Origin: Artemia franciscana | Taxonomy: Eukaryota; Arthropoda; Branchiopoda; Anostraca; Artemiidae | Assembly: GCF_032884065.1 (NCBI RefSeq) | Contig: NC_088867.1 | Location: 1,674,001 to 1,738,000 of the forward strand | Direction of reading: 5' to 3' | Length of the DNA: 64,000 bases | In this document: one piece after another, positions 52,613 to 63,795 of the stretch | Layout: every line of letters begins with the position of its first letter | How positions within the stretch are numbered: position 1 is the stretch's first letter | Made by a program: the position numbers and the translations under genes | The notes under the pieces: generated by a model | What the model saw: the letters and a program-made list of their open reading frames with translations, nothing else | Database searches by the model: none | What the model was told of the DNA's origin: nothing

Positions 52613-52618
52613 AATAAA
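52613..52618 (+). terminator. Polyadenylation signal of gene A-plus
   Basis: AATAAA 38 bases after the stop codon, followed by a T-rich stretch. Confidence 0.65.
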
Positions 52619-53014
52619 CGAATTTTTACGTTGTTTACATTCTCTCTATTTTTTTATTGACTATACTAATTACATTTGTGGTTTCATCATCTGACAGCAA
52701 ACTGTACAGAATATTTTAGTATCGTATTTACGACTAGAGCTACATATTATGTGTTGTAGAACCAAAGTTAGCACAAATGAAATCCAAAAAAAAAAATTAT
52801 AGTTTAAAATTAAGACTTTGGTTCGATATTACCCGCTTTATATCTTTTCATGAACAAACTTTCTTCGATTTTCTCCCCTTATATCTTTTGGCTCAATATA
52901 AAGAGTTAAGCTCATTAATTTTTTTTTATGTTGTGGGGAATAATGGAATATTAAACAAGTTTTGTTTAATTAGTTAAATCATATTAATTTAGCTTCAGGT
53001 TGTTCAAAAATAGA

Positions 53015-53021
<7 letters not shown>

Positions 53022-53054
<33 letters not shown>
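53022..53054. repeat. (TA)n microsatellite
   Basis: About 33 bases of TA. Between 52620 and 54600 I see only AT-rich sequence, this tract and two G/C homopolymer blocks (53240-53276 and 53903-53918). Confidence 0.9.
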
Positions 53055-53062
<8 letters not shown>

Positions 53063-54439
53063 AAGCTGATTGTAGGAAATATGATCAATTAAATAAATTT
53101 TAAAATGTAGTAATAAGAAAACTGATTTGTAAAAAAATTGCTAGAAGGTCGTCTGCTACAGTTGGAAACAAAACCAATAGCTCAATAATCCATTCTTGTG
53201 AATTTTAGTACTCATCCAATGTGTGCTGGCACGTAAGCAGGGGGGGGGGCTTCGGATCCACCCCCCCCCCCCCCCGAAAGTTTGTGAAATGTTTAAATTC
53301 CCCATGGTTTCTTGGGATTTCTGACAAAAGCAGGACATTTATTAAGAATCCAGATACATGTATGAAGCCTTTTCGTGGGGATTTTACAGCATGCAATTAT
53401 TCGGTCAAGCCACTGCTCAATTATTAACCTATTTTCTGTCTAACTTTTTACCCTCTTTGAAGTAATTAGCAATTGTACTGTTATTATTTTTTTTTTGTAA
53501 AGAGAGTTTGCTTTCCACAGTAAAATAGAATTATCCTTGATATTAGGGCGTTTATTCCCCCTTTTCAGGATAAAGTACAGCTTTTAATGAATGAATTTTG
53601 GGAACAATCATTTTTCATTAAAATTTACGTTTTTGCAATAGTAGAACTACCCCCCACAGCACCCATATTGCACTCTTCACCCTAAAATTTCCCTTTGAGT
53701 GGGATATAATAGATTAATCACTGGTTCTACATCGCTATGAACATAACCTGAGCCTAAAACGCATTTTTGACGCTTCAGTCTCTCCCCCCCCTATCCGCTA
53801 CAATACCACAAATTAAAGTTAATCTGTATTTTCCGATACACGTGCTTTTTGCATTACTAAATAAAAAAGTGCTACTTTATATCTGCTGTTTCGAAGGCTT
53901 TGCCCCCCCCCCCGAAAAAAATTCCTGCGTACGTGCCTGAATATGTGTCACATTTTCTCTTAGGATTAGCTATAAAAATATCAATTAGAAGAATTCAAAA
54001 AATATGATAATTGACAAAATAATTCACAAGAATTTCAAACTAAAATAGTTGAAATAATTTGGAATTAAGGTCGGTTTGATTATCTCCCCTTATTAAGTAG
54101 GGAAGTATCTTCCTTAAATAGTCCTTTTTACCCAACAAAAGAACTTAGGTCATCCCTGATTTTCCAAAATTTACTCAAAAAATAGTTTAATTAAACATTT
54201 GATGTTGACTTATAATTTATTGCATCATTTATAAAAGAATGAAAAATTAGCTAAATTTATACAAACTTGCTCATAAAGGAGTTAAAGTTGTTTGGCATTA
54301 AAGTTTTGTTTTATTTTTTCACCTACCAAAGCTCAACTCTAGACAGAACGACTTAGCTAATACTAATCTCTAAACTTAAATCGGAAGTATATAGTAATTA
54401 ATTAAGTGATTAGTTGTTAAAAATGACGATTTTGCAAAC

Positions 54440-54560
54440 CATAGATTTTGGTTTTTCCAAATGATGTCATGTACTATGTTAGCACATCATATAAGCATTT
54501 CTAATGACATCATAGACGTCTAATGACATCATATAAGCATTTTCTTATATGATGTTATGC
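54440..54560. repeat. Short repeats of TGATGTCAT/ATGACATCAT
   Basis: ATGATGTCATGTA, CTAATGACATCATAGACG, CTAATGACATCATATAAGCA and ATATGATGTTATGC, partly in inverted orientation. They resemble the GACGTCA-rich 5' ends of the Helitrons and precede the Helitron ORF1 relative. Confidence 0.45.
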
Positions 54561-54614
54561 ATAGCATAAACGAGATTGTTGAGTTTCCAACACATCAGTT
54601 GATTATATAATGTA

Positions 54615-55346
54615 ATGTCTGTTGAAAGACCCAAAAAACTGAAAGTTGCTGCTGCAGTTACTATAAATGATGATTCTTGAAACCAATACCTGCACCAACA
54701 AGCCTGATAAGAGGTGAAAATCAACGACCTGGACCATCAACTACGACAAAACCAATACGGGCAGCTAAATCGAAGCCCATTGCTAAATTGTCTGAAGTAA
54801 TCAAAATCCAAAAACGTGCAAAAAATGAAAATGAAGACCAAAGACACACGCGGTTAGAAAAAAGCGAAAAAAAAAAAACAATTACAGCGCGCCAAAAATA
54901 AAAAAAGAGCAAAAACACACACTGTTAGAAGACATGTGACACCGACCTTGTGAGCAAGTCAAAAATAAAAATGAAGAGCAAAGACGCATGTGGCTAGAAG
55001 TCATATGACACCGAGCATTTGAGCGAGTCAAAAATTAAGGTCAAAAGTAGGTACACACGCGGTTAGAAAAACAGCGGTGGCGATTCAAAAATGAAAATGA
55101 AGAGCCAAGTCACACACGGTTAGAAGACATTTGACACCGAGTATGTGAGCAAGTCAAAATGAAAATGAAGAGCAAAGAAACAAGTGGTTAGAAGACATGC
55201 ATATAGAAGACTGAACATGGGATGAAGTCAATGAAAATCAACCTGAACAGCAAGAATCAAAACGTGTCAAAATTGAAAATGATAGCGATGGTAATTGGGT
55301 TTAGGATTTTTACCTGGATAAGTTCATCATTGCCTACCTAATATAA
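54615..55346 (+). pseudogene. Decayed Helitron ORF1-like gene with internal repeats
   Basis: Begins MSVERPKKLKVAAAVTIN and carries QKRAKNENEDQRHTRLEKSE, then four or five further copies of that ENEDQR.TRLE unit at DNA level (54835, 54905, 54965, 55045, 55095, 55165). It ends with DEVNENQPEQQESKRVKIEN and DSDGNWV.DFYLDKFIIAYLI before a stop. That end aligns with the ORF1 end of Helitron copy 1 ([16 protein letters not shown]...), including the stop position. Several stops and frame changes interrupt it. Tandem RR/ENEDQRHTRLE-type units are typical of Helitron replicase N-terminal parts. It suggests an older, longer Helitron than the three copies. Confidence 0.55.
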
Positions 55347-55935
55347 TTGCCCCCTAAAATTACCCCTAAAATTACCCCTAATAATTGCCCCTAAAATCAA
55401 AACATGGACTAGATACAGTTGGAAGAAAAGAGTTCTTGTCGTACCACTTGAACAATTAAAAGAAACAGAGGTTTGGCGATACATCTTTCATAATGAAAAA
55501 AGACATCCCGTGGCAAAGGTTAAAGGTCCAATAAAAGAAAGCATAAATTTACAAAGGCACTACTTCCAACTTAAGGTCCATTTAGACTTCATGACATCAA
55601 GAAAAGGCTTAAATTATCTGCGTTTTGAAGACAAGCGACAGTAAGAATCCATATATAAAAAGCCTATCGCTTGCCGAGTGCCAAGCTCCCGGTACTATAT
55701 TACGGGATTAAGTGTGCAATATGGGCTCATAAATTGTGCTTATCGTTGAAGAGACGATAGTTTATTTTAGAAAATTATACCTTATTTAAAAAAAAACAAA
55801 TACAGTAAATGAACTCAATTTTATTCGATTTACTTTTCTACGAAAGTTAAACCTTAATATAGACACTGATGCTTAGAAAAATAGTAGCCCTCCTACATCC
55901 TTTTTGTAACTTGGGCTTGGCAGTAAAAACTAACA
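55347..55935 (+). other. Unassigned stretch after the Helitron-like gene
   Basis: A short CCCCTAAAATTA tandem (55350-55398), then an open stretch reading VVPLEQLKETEVWRYIFHNE and KVHLDFMTSRKGLNYLRFED near 55440-55640. It looks protein-like but matches nothing I know. It may be the next part of the same element. Confidence 0.25.
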
Positions 55936-55944
55936 GAAGTAAAA

Positions 55945-56275
55945 TGATTAAAACAAGGTTTTTTTCAGTGAAAGTAAAGAGAATTAAAATATCCAATAAA
56001 TCAAAACTTAAACGAACAAATTTTGTCTCTTATGTAAGAGGATGCCTCTCCTTAGTTCCCACTGTTTAAAATAAAGTTTTTAGCAATTTAAAAATAAATT
56101 TTATCCCATTTTAGTTGCAAATGTATTTTGGCAATCATTCTTTAGGAATCCAGGGCAAAATTCAAACTTAATTGTAAAGAGCAGGAAACTGAAAGGGGTG
56201 GACAATTTCATATATAGAATAATTTCAGTTTATCTTAGTTTTTTATAGCTCTTTACTCTCAATTGAATGGAATGA
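55945..56275. repeat. Old F1-related fragments
   Basis: CAGTGAAAGTAAAGAGAATTAAAA with CTTAAACGAACA, and further on AATTGTAAAGAGCAGGAAAC with ATAGAATAATTTCAGTTTAT, are decayed forms of the two foldback arms. Confidence 0.45.
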
Positions 56276-56339
56276 TGTGTCAATCAGTTCATATATTTGA
56301 TGGGTCTATTTAGCGTTTTTCAATCTTTCAGTCGATTTT

Positions 56340-56560
56340 CGAAAATAGCGACAAGGCCACACTGCCTTTCCATAACAAACAAATACCAAGTAGAAACAAT
56401 TGGGTATAGTAGAAACAATAGGTAAAGTAGAAACAATTTCTAATAAGAAACAAATCGTATTGTGCTGAAGACGGCCCTTGGACATAGGGCCAAAATATTC
56501 ACAGAACTGATTTCCACTGTCTTGAAAAGATTTCCCCTACTGTTTCTACATTGTATTTGT
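56340..56560 (+). repeat. Repeat related to the 7.5 kb locus, with degraded hammerhead motif
   Basis: GCCACACTGCCTTTCCAT at 56352-56369 is the reverse complement of text right after the palindrome at 7.5 kb. Short AGTAGAAACAAT repeats follow (56391-56452), then the hammerhead-like core at 56465. Probably a relic of the same Penelope-like family. Confidence 0.45.
56459..56505 (+). ncRNA. Degraded hammerhead-like motif
   Basis: TTGTG, then CTGAAGA (56465-56471, allowed core form CUGANGA), one base, stem II GGCCCT/AGGGCC around a 7-base loop, AAAA in place of GAAA, TATT, and CACAG, which pairs with the first block. The G-to-A change in the core should abolish activity. Confidence 0.45.
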
Positions 56561-57044
56561 TTGTCAATTGATTTTCAGCGGCCAAATTCCTGAAAATTTT
56601 GGTGTATTCCTGAAAGTTTTGTAGTCGGTATTCTCAATGTTACTCTACAATTTTTTGTATTGAAGAACTAGAGGTACATTTGGCAAGGGATGCAAGGGGC
56701 ATCAACGAGGTATTTTATTTTCTTTGCCTGTTTAGCATTTTTAATTTTTCAATTATTTATAAGGACCTCAGACAACTCGGATTGACCCATTTCCAGTTGT
56801 ATATGTGAAACTTTTCAATTTTTCAGGTCAAGGTCACTCAGAGCAACCTCTTCTTTTATGTATGTGTAAATATCACGTTCAGCATTGCTGTAAAGTTTTT
56901 TTTTCACATGGTGTGAAAAAGAGATGTAAATTAGGCAAATTTTTGGCATTCAGGTAACCTTTTTTACTAGAATGGAACAGGAGGTGTGGTCGAGCAACGC
57001 CCAGGGGAGCCTTTCCAAGGTATATTTATAATCAATGGGTTTGC

Positions 57045-57200
57045 CGTGACTTGTCATGATTATGACTTGTCATGATTGTGACTTATGATTACTTGTCATG
57101 ATTATGATTTGTCATGACTTGTCATGATTGTGACTTATCATGATTGTGACTTGTCATAACTTGTCATGATTGTGACTGGTCATGACTTGTCATGATTGTG
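57045..57200. repeat. TTGTGACTTGTCATGA minisatellite
   Basis: About nine imperfect units of ATTGTGACTTGTCATG, with forms GATTATGACTTGTCAT and GACTTATGATTACTTGTC. The flanks (56561-57044 and 57201-57790) show no gene. Confidence 0.85.
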
Positions 57201-57798
57201 TGCAAATTTGTGCAATGGAATTACCGCATGTTTTTGGTCAGATACCCTGAATAATACTTTATAAATCCTTTTGCTAAATAGAAAAAAAATATCCATTATT
57301 GCATCTAAATTTTTGAGCCCTGAATAGTTTTTATTGTTTGTCTTTAGTAGATTGACTTCAATTTTGTAAATTTCCTACTTCCTTAGTTAATGTCATAACG
57401 TTGCACAAATAAAATGGTTGTGAAAAAACAACACCAAAAGCAACACCAAATTTGAACTGAAAATTGAAAACCAAATTGAACCTTTTTCAACCAAAATTGA
57501 AAAAGCAACACCAAATTTGATATAACGGTCGAAGTTTAATTTTCACAGAAATTTCAAAGAAGGAAATGGATCGAATTACAGCTTGGAAGATTTGTAAAAT
57601 TTACTAAAGTAAAGTCTTTTTGATTTGGCCCAGTAAAAATTGTGTAATTTTGTAAGAAACAATTCTGAACAACAAGAATTTACAAGAAATTGAAGCTTGT
57701 GGTTAATTGCACAATTCTTGGTTTTAAATATCACAATTTTACGACACAATTTATCCGGTTGCAAAATAATAATCAGAAAAGATAAATGACGATGAATA

Positions 57799-57830
57799 TA
57801 TAAAGTAATGAATATTTGTATGCAGTCAGT
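57799..57830 (+). promoter_or_regulatory. Core promoter of gene B (TATA and TCAGT initiator)
   Basis: TATAAA at 57799-57804 and TCAGT at 57826-57830; the initiator A (57828) is 29 bases from the TATA start. The ATG follows 21 bases later. The TGCC motif of the other genes is not seen here. Confidence 0.7.
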
Positions 57831-57848
57831 AATAAGGTATTTAGCAAA

Positions 57849-60800
57849 ATGAAAGTACTTTATCTTGCTATTTTAGTGACAGCTGTCGGTAAGTTTGTTT
57901 TTATTTTTTTCAAAACACAGGAGGACATCCAAAACATGGAACACGAGATTAAACTTGAAATTAGCATATGATATATAGTATAAATACAATATTTTAAAGG
58001 CCAAGCTTACATGAGCACTTATAGCTGGCAAAGGGCTTCTCTGGCATAATCAGATGGCAGTGCCTGTCCGCTCTACATTAGATTGGACCTCTCACGAGTT
58101 CATCTAACTAAAACCGTAATCAAACAGTTCGTGGTAACGAACTGTAGTAAGGAGCGACCCGGCTCAATAGTAACCAAAACTCTAAAAAATGGAATTTTGA
58201 TACCAATAGCTACATCAAAAGAATCGCATTTTAATGCTGGTTTTAAATATATAAGTTTCATCAAGTTTAGTCTTACCCATCAAAAGTTACGAGCCTGAGA
58301 AAATTTGCGTTATTTTAGAAAATAGGGGGAAACGCCCCCTAAAAGTCATAGAATCTTAACGAAAATCACACCATCAGATTCAGCGTATCGGAGAACCCAA
58401 ATGTAGAAGTTTCGAGCTCCTATCTACAAAAATGTGGAATTTTGCATTTTTTGCCAGAAAGCAGATCACGGATGCGTGTTTATTTGTTTTTTTGTCTTTT
58501 TGTTTTTTTTTTTCTTTTTCCCAGGGGTGACCGTATCGACCCAGTTGTACTAGAATGTTGCAAGAGGGCTCATTCTAACGGAAATGAAAAGTTCTAGTGC
58601 CCTTTTTAAGTGACCAAAAAAATTGGAGGGCACCTAGGCCCCCTCCCACGCTAATTATTTTCCCAAAGTCAATGGATCAAAATTCTGAGATGGCCATTTT
58701 ATTCAGCGTAGTCGAAAAACCTTATAACTATGTCTTTGGGGACGACTTACTCCCCCACAGTCCCCGTGGGAGGGGCAACAAGTTACAAACTTTGACCTGT
58801 GCTTATGTATAGTAATGGTTATTGGGAAGTATACAGGCGTTTTCAGGAGGATTTTTTTGGTTTGGGGGAGGGGTTGAGAAGAGGAGGATATACTGGGGGA
58901 ACTTTCCTTCGAGAATTTGTAATGGGAGAAAAAAATTTCCATGAAGGGAGAGCAGGATTTACTAGCATTATTTAAAAAAAACAATTAAAAAATAAAAGTG
59001 AAAAAGCTTTTTCAGCTGGAAGTAAGGAACAGCAATAAAACTTAAAACAAACAGAAATTATTACCCATATGAGGGGCTCACCTCTTTCTAATACCTCGCT
59101 CTTTACGCTAAAGTATTTTCAGTAATTTCAACTACTTATTCTACGGCTTTTGTGATTCAGGGGGTCATTCTTAATGAATTGGGATAAAATTTAAGCTTTA
59201 GTGTAAAGAGCGAGGTACTGACGATTGGGCGAATCCCCTCATATATGTAATAAAAACATGAGAATACAAAAGTTCTTTACGTAAGCTAATTTATAAGTTA
59301 CGTAAATCTTTTACCAATAAAAAGATTCGTAAAAAATTAAAAGTTATAGTTGCCTTTTTAATTAACCAAAAAATCGGGGGGCAACTAGGCTTCGTCCCCC
59401 GCTCTTTTTTTCTCAAAATCATTCGATCAAAATTATGAGAAAGCCATTTAGCCAAAAAAAAAAATATGCAAATTTCGTTTTGATTATTCCTCTGCGGAGA
59501 GCCAAAATCAAAACATGCATTTGATTCAAAAACGTTCAGAAATTAAATTAAAAAAAACAAGTTTTTTTAACTGAAAGTAAGGAGCGACATTAAAACTTAA
59601 AACGCACAGAAATTACTTTGTATATGAAAGAGGCTGCTTCCTCATCAACGCCCCGCTCTTTACGCTAAAGTTTTTTACTGTTTTAGAAAGAAGAATTGAG
59701 AGAAAGAGTCAAACTTTAGCGTAAAGAGCGGGGCGTTGATGAGGAAGCAGCCTCTTTCATATACGAAGTAATTTCTGTGCGTTTTAAGTTTTAATGTCGC
59801 TCATTACTTTCAGTTAAAAAAACTTGTTTTTTTCATTTAATAAATTACAATGATTAATCTTGCTCTTACTAAAGAGAAAGCATATGGCTATTAGATATTT
59901 TATGATCAAAAAGTGTCTGTATTCCTAAAATAAAAACCCTGCATGTATGGGGTTACAGTAATGGCGTCAAGGTGGACTTTTTACTAGTTTACCTAACTTA
60001 AATCGCGGGGGGATTCAAATTAAAAGTTTTGAACCGGAGATTTAGTAAAGGGAGTCGAAACCTTTATCAGGGTTTAGTCCATATTTTTGTCATTTATTGA
60101 TTTGAGCTTTAGATTGTGATTTCTTAGTCAATTCATGCAGTTTGAATTCTGAAGCATATTTTAAGTTTATCTAATAAAGACATGGGATAATTTATTTCAT
60201 TTCGAATTTAGCGGGTTGAGCAGACTGAGTGATTAAGATATTGGTTATATAGCATTTTCAAATCATTGGTTTGCTACCTAAACAACTGATTTACTACATC
60301 TTGGAGACGTTCTGAAATAACATTTTACTTTTTCTAGTACTTTTATTAACTAAAATTTTAACTAACGAGTTTGACAATAAATGGATTATTTATTTGTTTG
60401 GATTTCTGGGCTTTCGATATGTTAAATTTATTTTAAATATGGCATTAATGTATCTTTGCTATTTTTCATTTTCAAAAATAAACAAGCAAGTTATTTCTCT
60501 TAAAATAGCAAATTTTTGTGCTTTACCTTGTTTTTGAAAGTCCACTCAAACTAAAAGAATATTAGACTTCAGACAGTATGGAAGACTTCATTTTTGAGGC
60601 ACTTTTGTGCTGTGCAGACATTCCCTTAGTAGCAGTACTATTTTAGAAAAATACAAGTCTTTATCGCGACTAATTAATACTGATTAAAATTCAAATCGCT
60701 TCAAAAAAATTTCAACATGTTTACTAGGGCTTTATATTGTCAGTTTTTCAAATTATTTTTATTTTATGCAGTGTAAATTCTGAAGCTACAGTGGCTACCT

Positions 60801-62563
60801 TGGTTATTTCCAATAAAAAGTAGAATAACTTTATTTTATTTCGAGCTTAGCTGGTTGAGTTGACTAAGTGGTTAAGACAACGGTTTTAAGTTCAAATCCC
60901 GATTATGCAGCCAAAACAGTAGGTTTACAAAAAATTTGGATATACTACTTAACCATTTCTCAAAATTAATCTAAAATTAAAATAATGCTATGAAGGCTAA
61001 ATATTCAAATATTGCATTTCACATTTCTGTTGAGGTGACATTCTGAAGCAAAACTAAAATTGGGTGGCAGCTAGCCCCCTCCCACGATCATCTTTACCCC
61101 AAAGTCGCCCGATCAAATTTTTGAGATAGCCATTTGTTCAACATAGCCTTTTCAAAATATCTAATAACCATGTCTTTCAGGATAACTGAGCCCCCAACAG
61201 TACCGGAGAAGAGATCCAAGTTATGAGCTTTGTCCATTGTTTACGTATAGTATCGGTTGCTGGAAAGTAAAAAGACATTTCCAGGGGTTTGATTTTTCCG
61301 GTGGGGGGCAGGGTGGTATTTGGGAGGAATTTTTCATGGGAGAAGAGAACTTTCCATGGAGGAGGAGCCAAATTTTCCACCATTATTCTAAAAACGATCA
61401 GATAACTGAAAGCTAGGATAATCATTAAAACTTAAAACGAACAAAAATTATTACATATATGAGGGGGGTTGAAATTTTTTTTATTTAATAATTGTAAATG
61501 TTGATACATTGCGTAATGCTGTTTTTTGTTTGTTTTTGTTTTTAGTGACACGATAAATGGGTTTAAATCAGATAAAATAAACTTTATAGTTGTTTATTCT
61601 CTTTGTAAAAGTATTTTCCTAAGTTGGATCTAAATATTAAATCAAGGGTTCAAAAGCAAGCAGCTAAAGCTTCAAATCTTTCAGTATATTGCAAATATTG
61701 TGTGCCTATGCTGTTTACAAATTAATGCTTTTATTTATCTATTTATCTGTTTTTGTGTTTCTGCCCACGAAAGTCAGAAACAACATGTAGAGTACACAAT
61801 AGCGATGTCGAGAAAAAACGGAAAACAGCATAAAAATCCCTTTAACAAAAATAAAACATTTAGTCGATTCCAGGAAAAACAAATGAAAATGAATTCTCAG
61901 GAACAAAATTCAAAGTTCTCTATTTAACATAGGTGTCCTCTATTCTTGTACATCCCCGTTCAATACCAGTGGCAGTTTAGGGGGGAAGTCGGAGAGATTT
62001 AGACTCACTCCAAAAAGGCGAAACAATAAAAAATAAATAATAAAACAGGTGGTTTCTTTTTTGGTATAATGGCTAAAATAGCCATTTTCATAGTTAGATC
62101 TAATTCACAACGGATGTCGATTGACATTGACCTATGCAATCCCAAGACAAAAATCAAATATAAAACATTTAATTCTCCCCTGTCGCCAATGGAGAAGGAG
62201 AAGGAAAGAAAATGAAAGATGGGTTGCTATTTCTCAAAACTTTGTTTGAAGTTCCTACTTTCATTTATTTTGACTGATAAAATATTTGGGCTACTTTTGG
62301 TTCCACTTTTAGCATAAAATTAGTTTGCAGCCTGTAAATTGAAATTCAACGAAATCAGATATCATAAATTTCTGTTTATATTTATCAGAGAAAATTTCTA
62401 ATTTTAGTCGCTCAGCCGTTTCCCGAAGACTACGACTCTTCAGAGAACGATCTAAGGGAAAGATTAAGCATTGAAAGATTCAAGTTCAGGCGTGAAGCAA
62501 GTCCAGAAGCCGACCCCGAAGCTGACCCAGTCGGTAAAGAGGAGCCGAAGGGGAAATTCTTTG
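57849..62563 (+). CDS. Gene B: secreted precursor, 5' part (exons 57849-57888 and 62408-62563)
   Basis: Exon 1 (40 nt, then GTAAGT) encodes a signal peptide, MKVLYLAILVTAV. Exon 2 (after ATTTTAG, before GTAGGC) continues the frame: VAQPFPEDYDSSENDLRERL, then SIERFKFRREASPEADPEAD, then PVGKEEPKGKFF. Both exons end in phase 1, as in genes A and C. FRREAS recalls VRRQAG of gene A-plus, a possible dibasic cleavage site before the mature part. The product is acidic and low in cysteine, with no known domain. The open phase at 62563 means more exons follow, probably past the window end. A weaker donor (GTAAAG) lies inside exon 2 at 62534. Intron 1 (4.5 kb) holds an F1 copy and tRNA-like repeats. Confidence 0.7.
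58122..59850 (+). repeat. F1 element, near-complete copy
   Basis: The left hairpin (CAGTTCGTGGTAACGAACTG) and AGTAAGGAGCGACCCGGCTC are intact. The terminal foldback is at about 59545-59830, with arms reading CATCAACGCCCCGCTCTTTA and its exact complement. It lies in intron 1 of gene B. Confidence 0.87.
60080..61040 (+). repeat. Tandem duplication carrying tRNA-like SINE heads
   Basis: Two units about 640 bases apart share GAATTCTGAAGC, a TAATTTATTTCATTTCGA or TTTATTTTATTTCGA block, and a tRNA-like head. The second head (60840-60899) is TTAGCTGGTTGAGTTGACTA, then AGTGGTTAAGACAACGG and GTTCAAATCCCG (B box). The first (60208-60265) is decayed. The B box of the second is good, but this is not a full tRNA gene. 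Confidence 0.55.
61050..61475 (+). repeat. Old F1-related inner fragment
   Basis: TTGGGTGGCAGCTAGCCCCC, TTTTGAGATAGCCAT and ACTTAAAACGAACAAAAATT follow F1 order with many changes. 61476-62407 is intron of gene B; a 75-codon frame at 61700-61927 is lysine/glutamine-rich and unsupported. Confidence 0.5.
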
Positions 62564-63384
62564 GTAGGCTTTCTTACTTTTATCTCTGTGTGATCTTGGG
62601 AGGATACCTTATAAAAATATATTTAAAACCTGAGTTTCCAAACTAATGATTGCTAGTGTATTTTTGCAATATCCATTAGCGAAGGTTGACGAATTTTACC
62701 AATTGATAATACTTACCTAGTTTGAAAATTGGGCTGTAAAGTGTAATTTGTCATTTGACATCTTTTAGATTTTAGATCTTTTAGATTCGACATCTTTTTA
62801 GATTTTTTTTTAGCTGATCTTCCATACTGAATTTTATTCTATGCATAAATAATACAGAAATAATAAAGACAGATCTTGCCCAATATCTTTCGTTTAGTGG
62901 GACAGGGGGTAGTTGATGAACTAGGGATTGTCTTTTGTGGTGCAGCCAAGTCGAGTGCTTAAATACAAGTTTTTTGTGGGGAAGGAGGGTTTCTTCTAGG
63001 AATTCATACATCAGAAGCAATCATATAAATAACTGATAGATAGTTTTACATTAAGGGGATCCAAAACCTTCAAATCATTTTGAGAGCATCTGGGTCGGAA
63101 AACTGTCTCAAAGACGAAGGGCCAATTAGCAAACTCTCTCAGGAGACAAGCTCTCATCGAGAAATACTGAAAATTTATGGTTTGGCTTAGGCCCCATGAG
63201 TACCCAATGTTTTCAATCAAAGTAAGTATTACCATAAGAAACTCCCAAAACTACCCAATTTCTCAAATGATATTATCTCTGAGCCGATAATTAGCATTTT
63301 CCTGCAAGGTATGCCAGAGCATTTTAGGGACTGCCCTTTCCTACGAGTTAAAAAGAAAATTTTGCCCCATTTAATCGAACAAGA

Positions 63385-63795
63385 CAAAAATTTACCCTTT
63401 TAAATAATACACTAATAACAACTCATTGCAGTAAATTAACCCTTTTAAAAAGAATTACCCTTAATTTTAGTAAAAAAAATTTACTAAAAAGTAAACTTAC
63501 CCTTTGACAAAAATTTACCCTTTTAATTAATATACTAATAACAACTCATTGCAGTAAATTTACCCTTTTTAAAAAATTTACCCTTAATTTTAGTTAAAAA
63601 AATACTAAAAAGTAAATTTACTCTATGACAAAAATTTACCCTTTTAAATAATACAGTAATAACAATTCACTGCAGTAAATTAACCGTTTTTAAAAAACAT
63701 TACCCTTAATTCTAGTAAAAAAAATTACTAAAAAGTAAATTTACCCTTTGACAAAAATTTACCCGTTTAAATAATACACCAATAACAACTCATTG
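63385..63795. repeat. Tandem array of about 122-bp units
   Basis: TTTACCC(T/G)TTTAA recurs at about 63391, 63513, 63634 and 63758. Each unit has TAACAACTCATTGCAG/TAACAATTCACTGCAG, an ACCCTTAATT block and a TTTACTAAAAAGTAAA near-palindrome. 3.4 units. It abuts the LINE end at 63796. The stretch 62564-63384 is intron of gene B with no feature. Confidence 0.85.
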
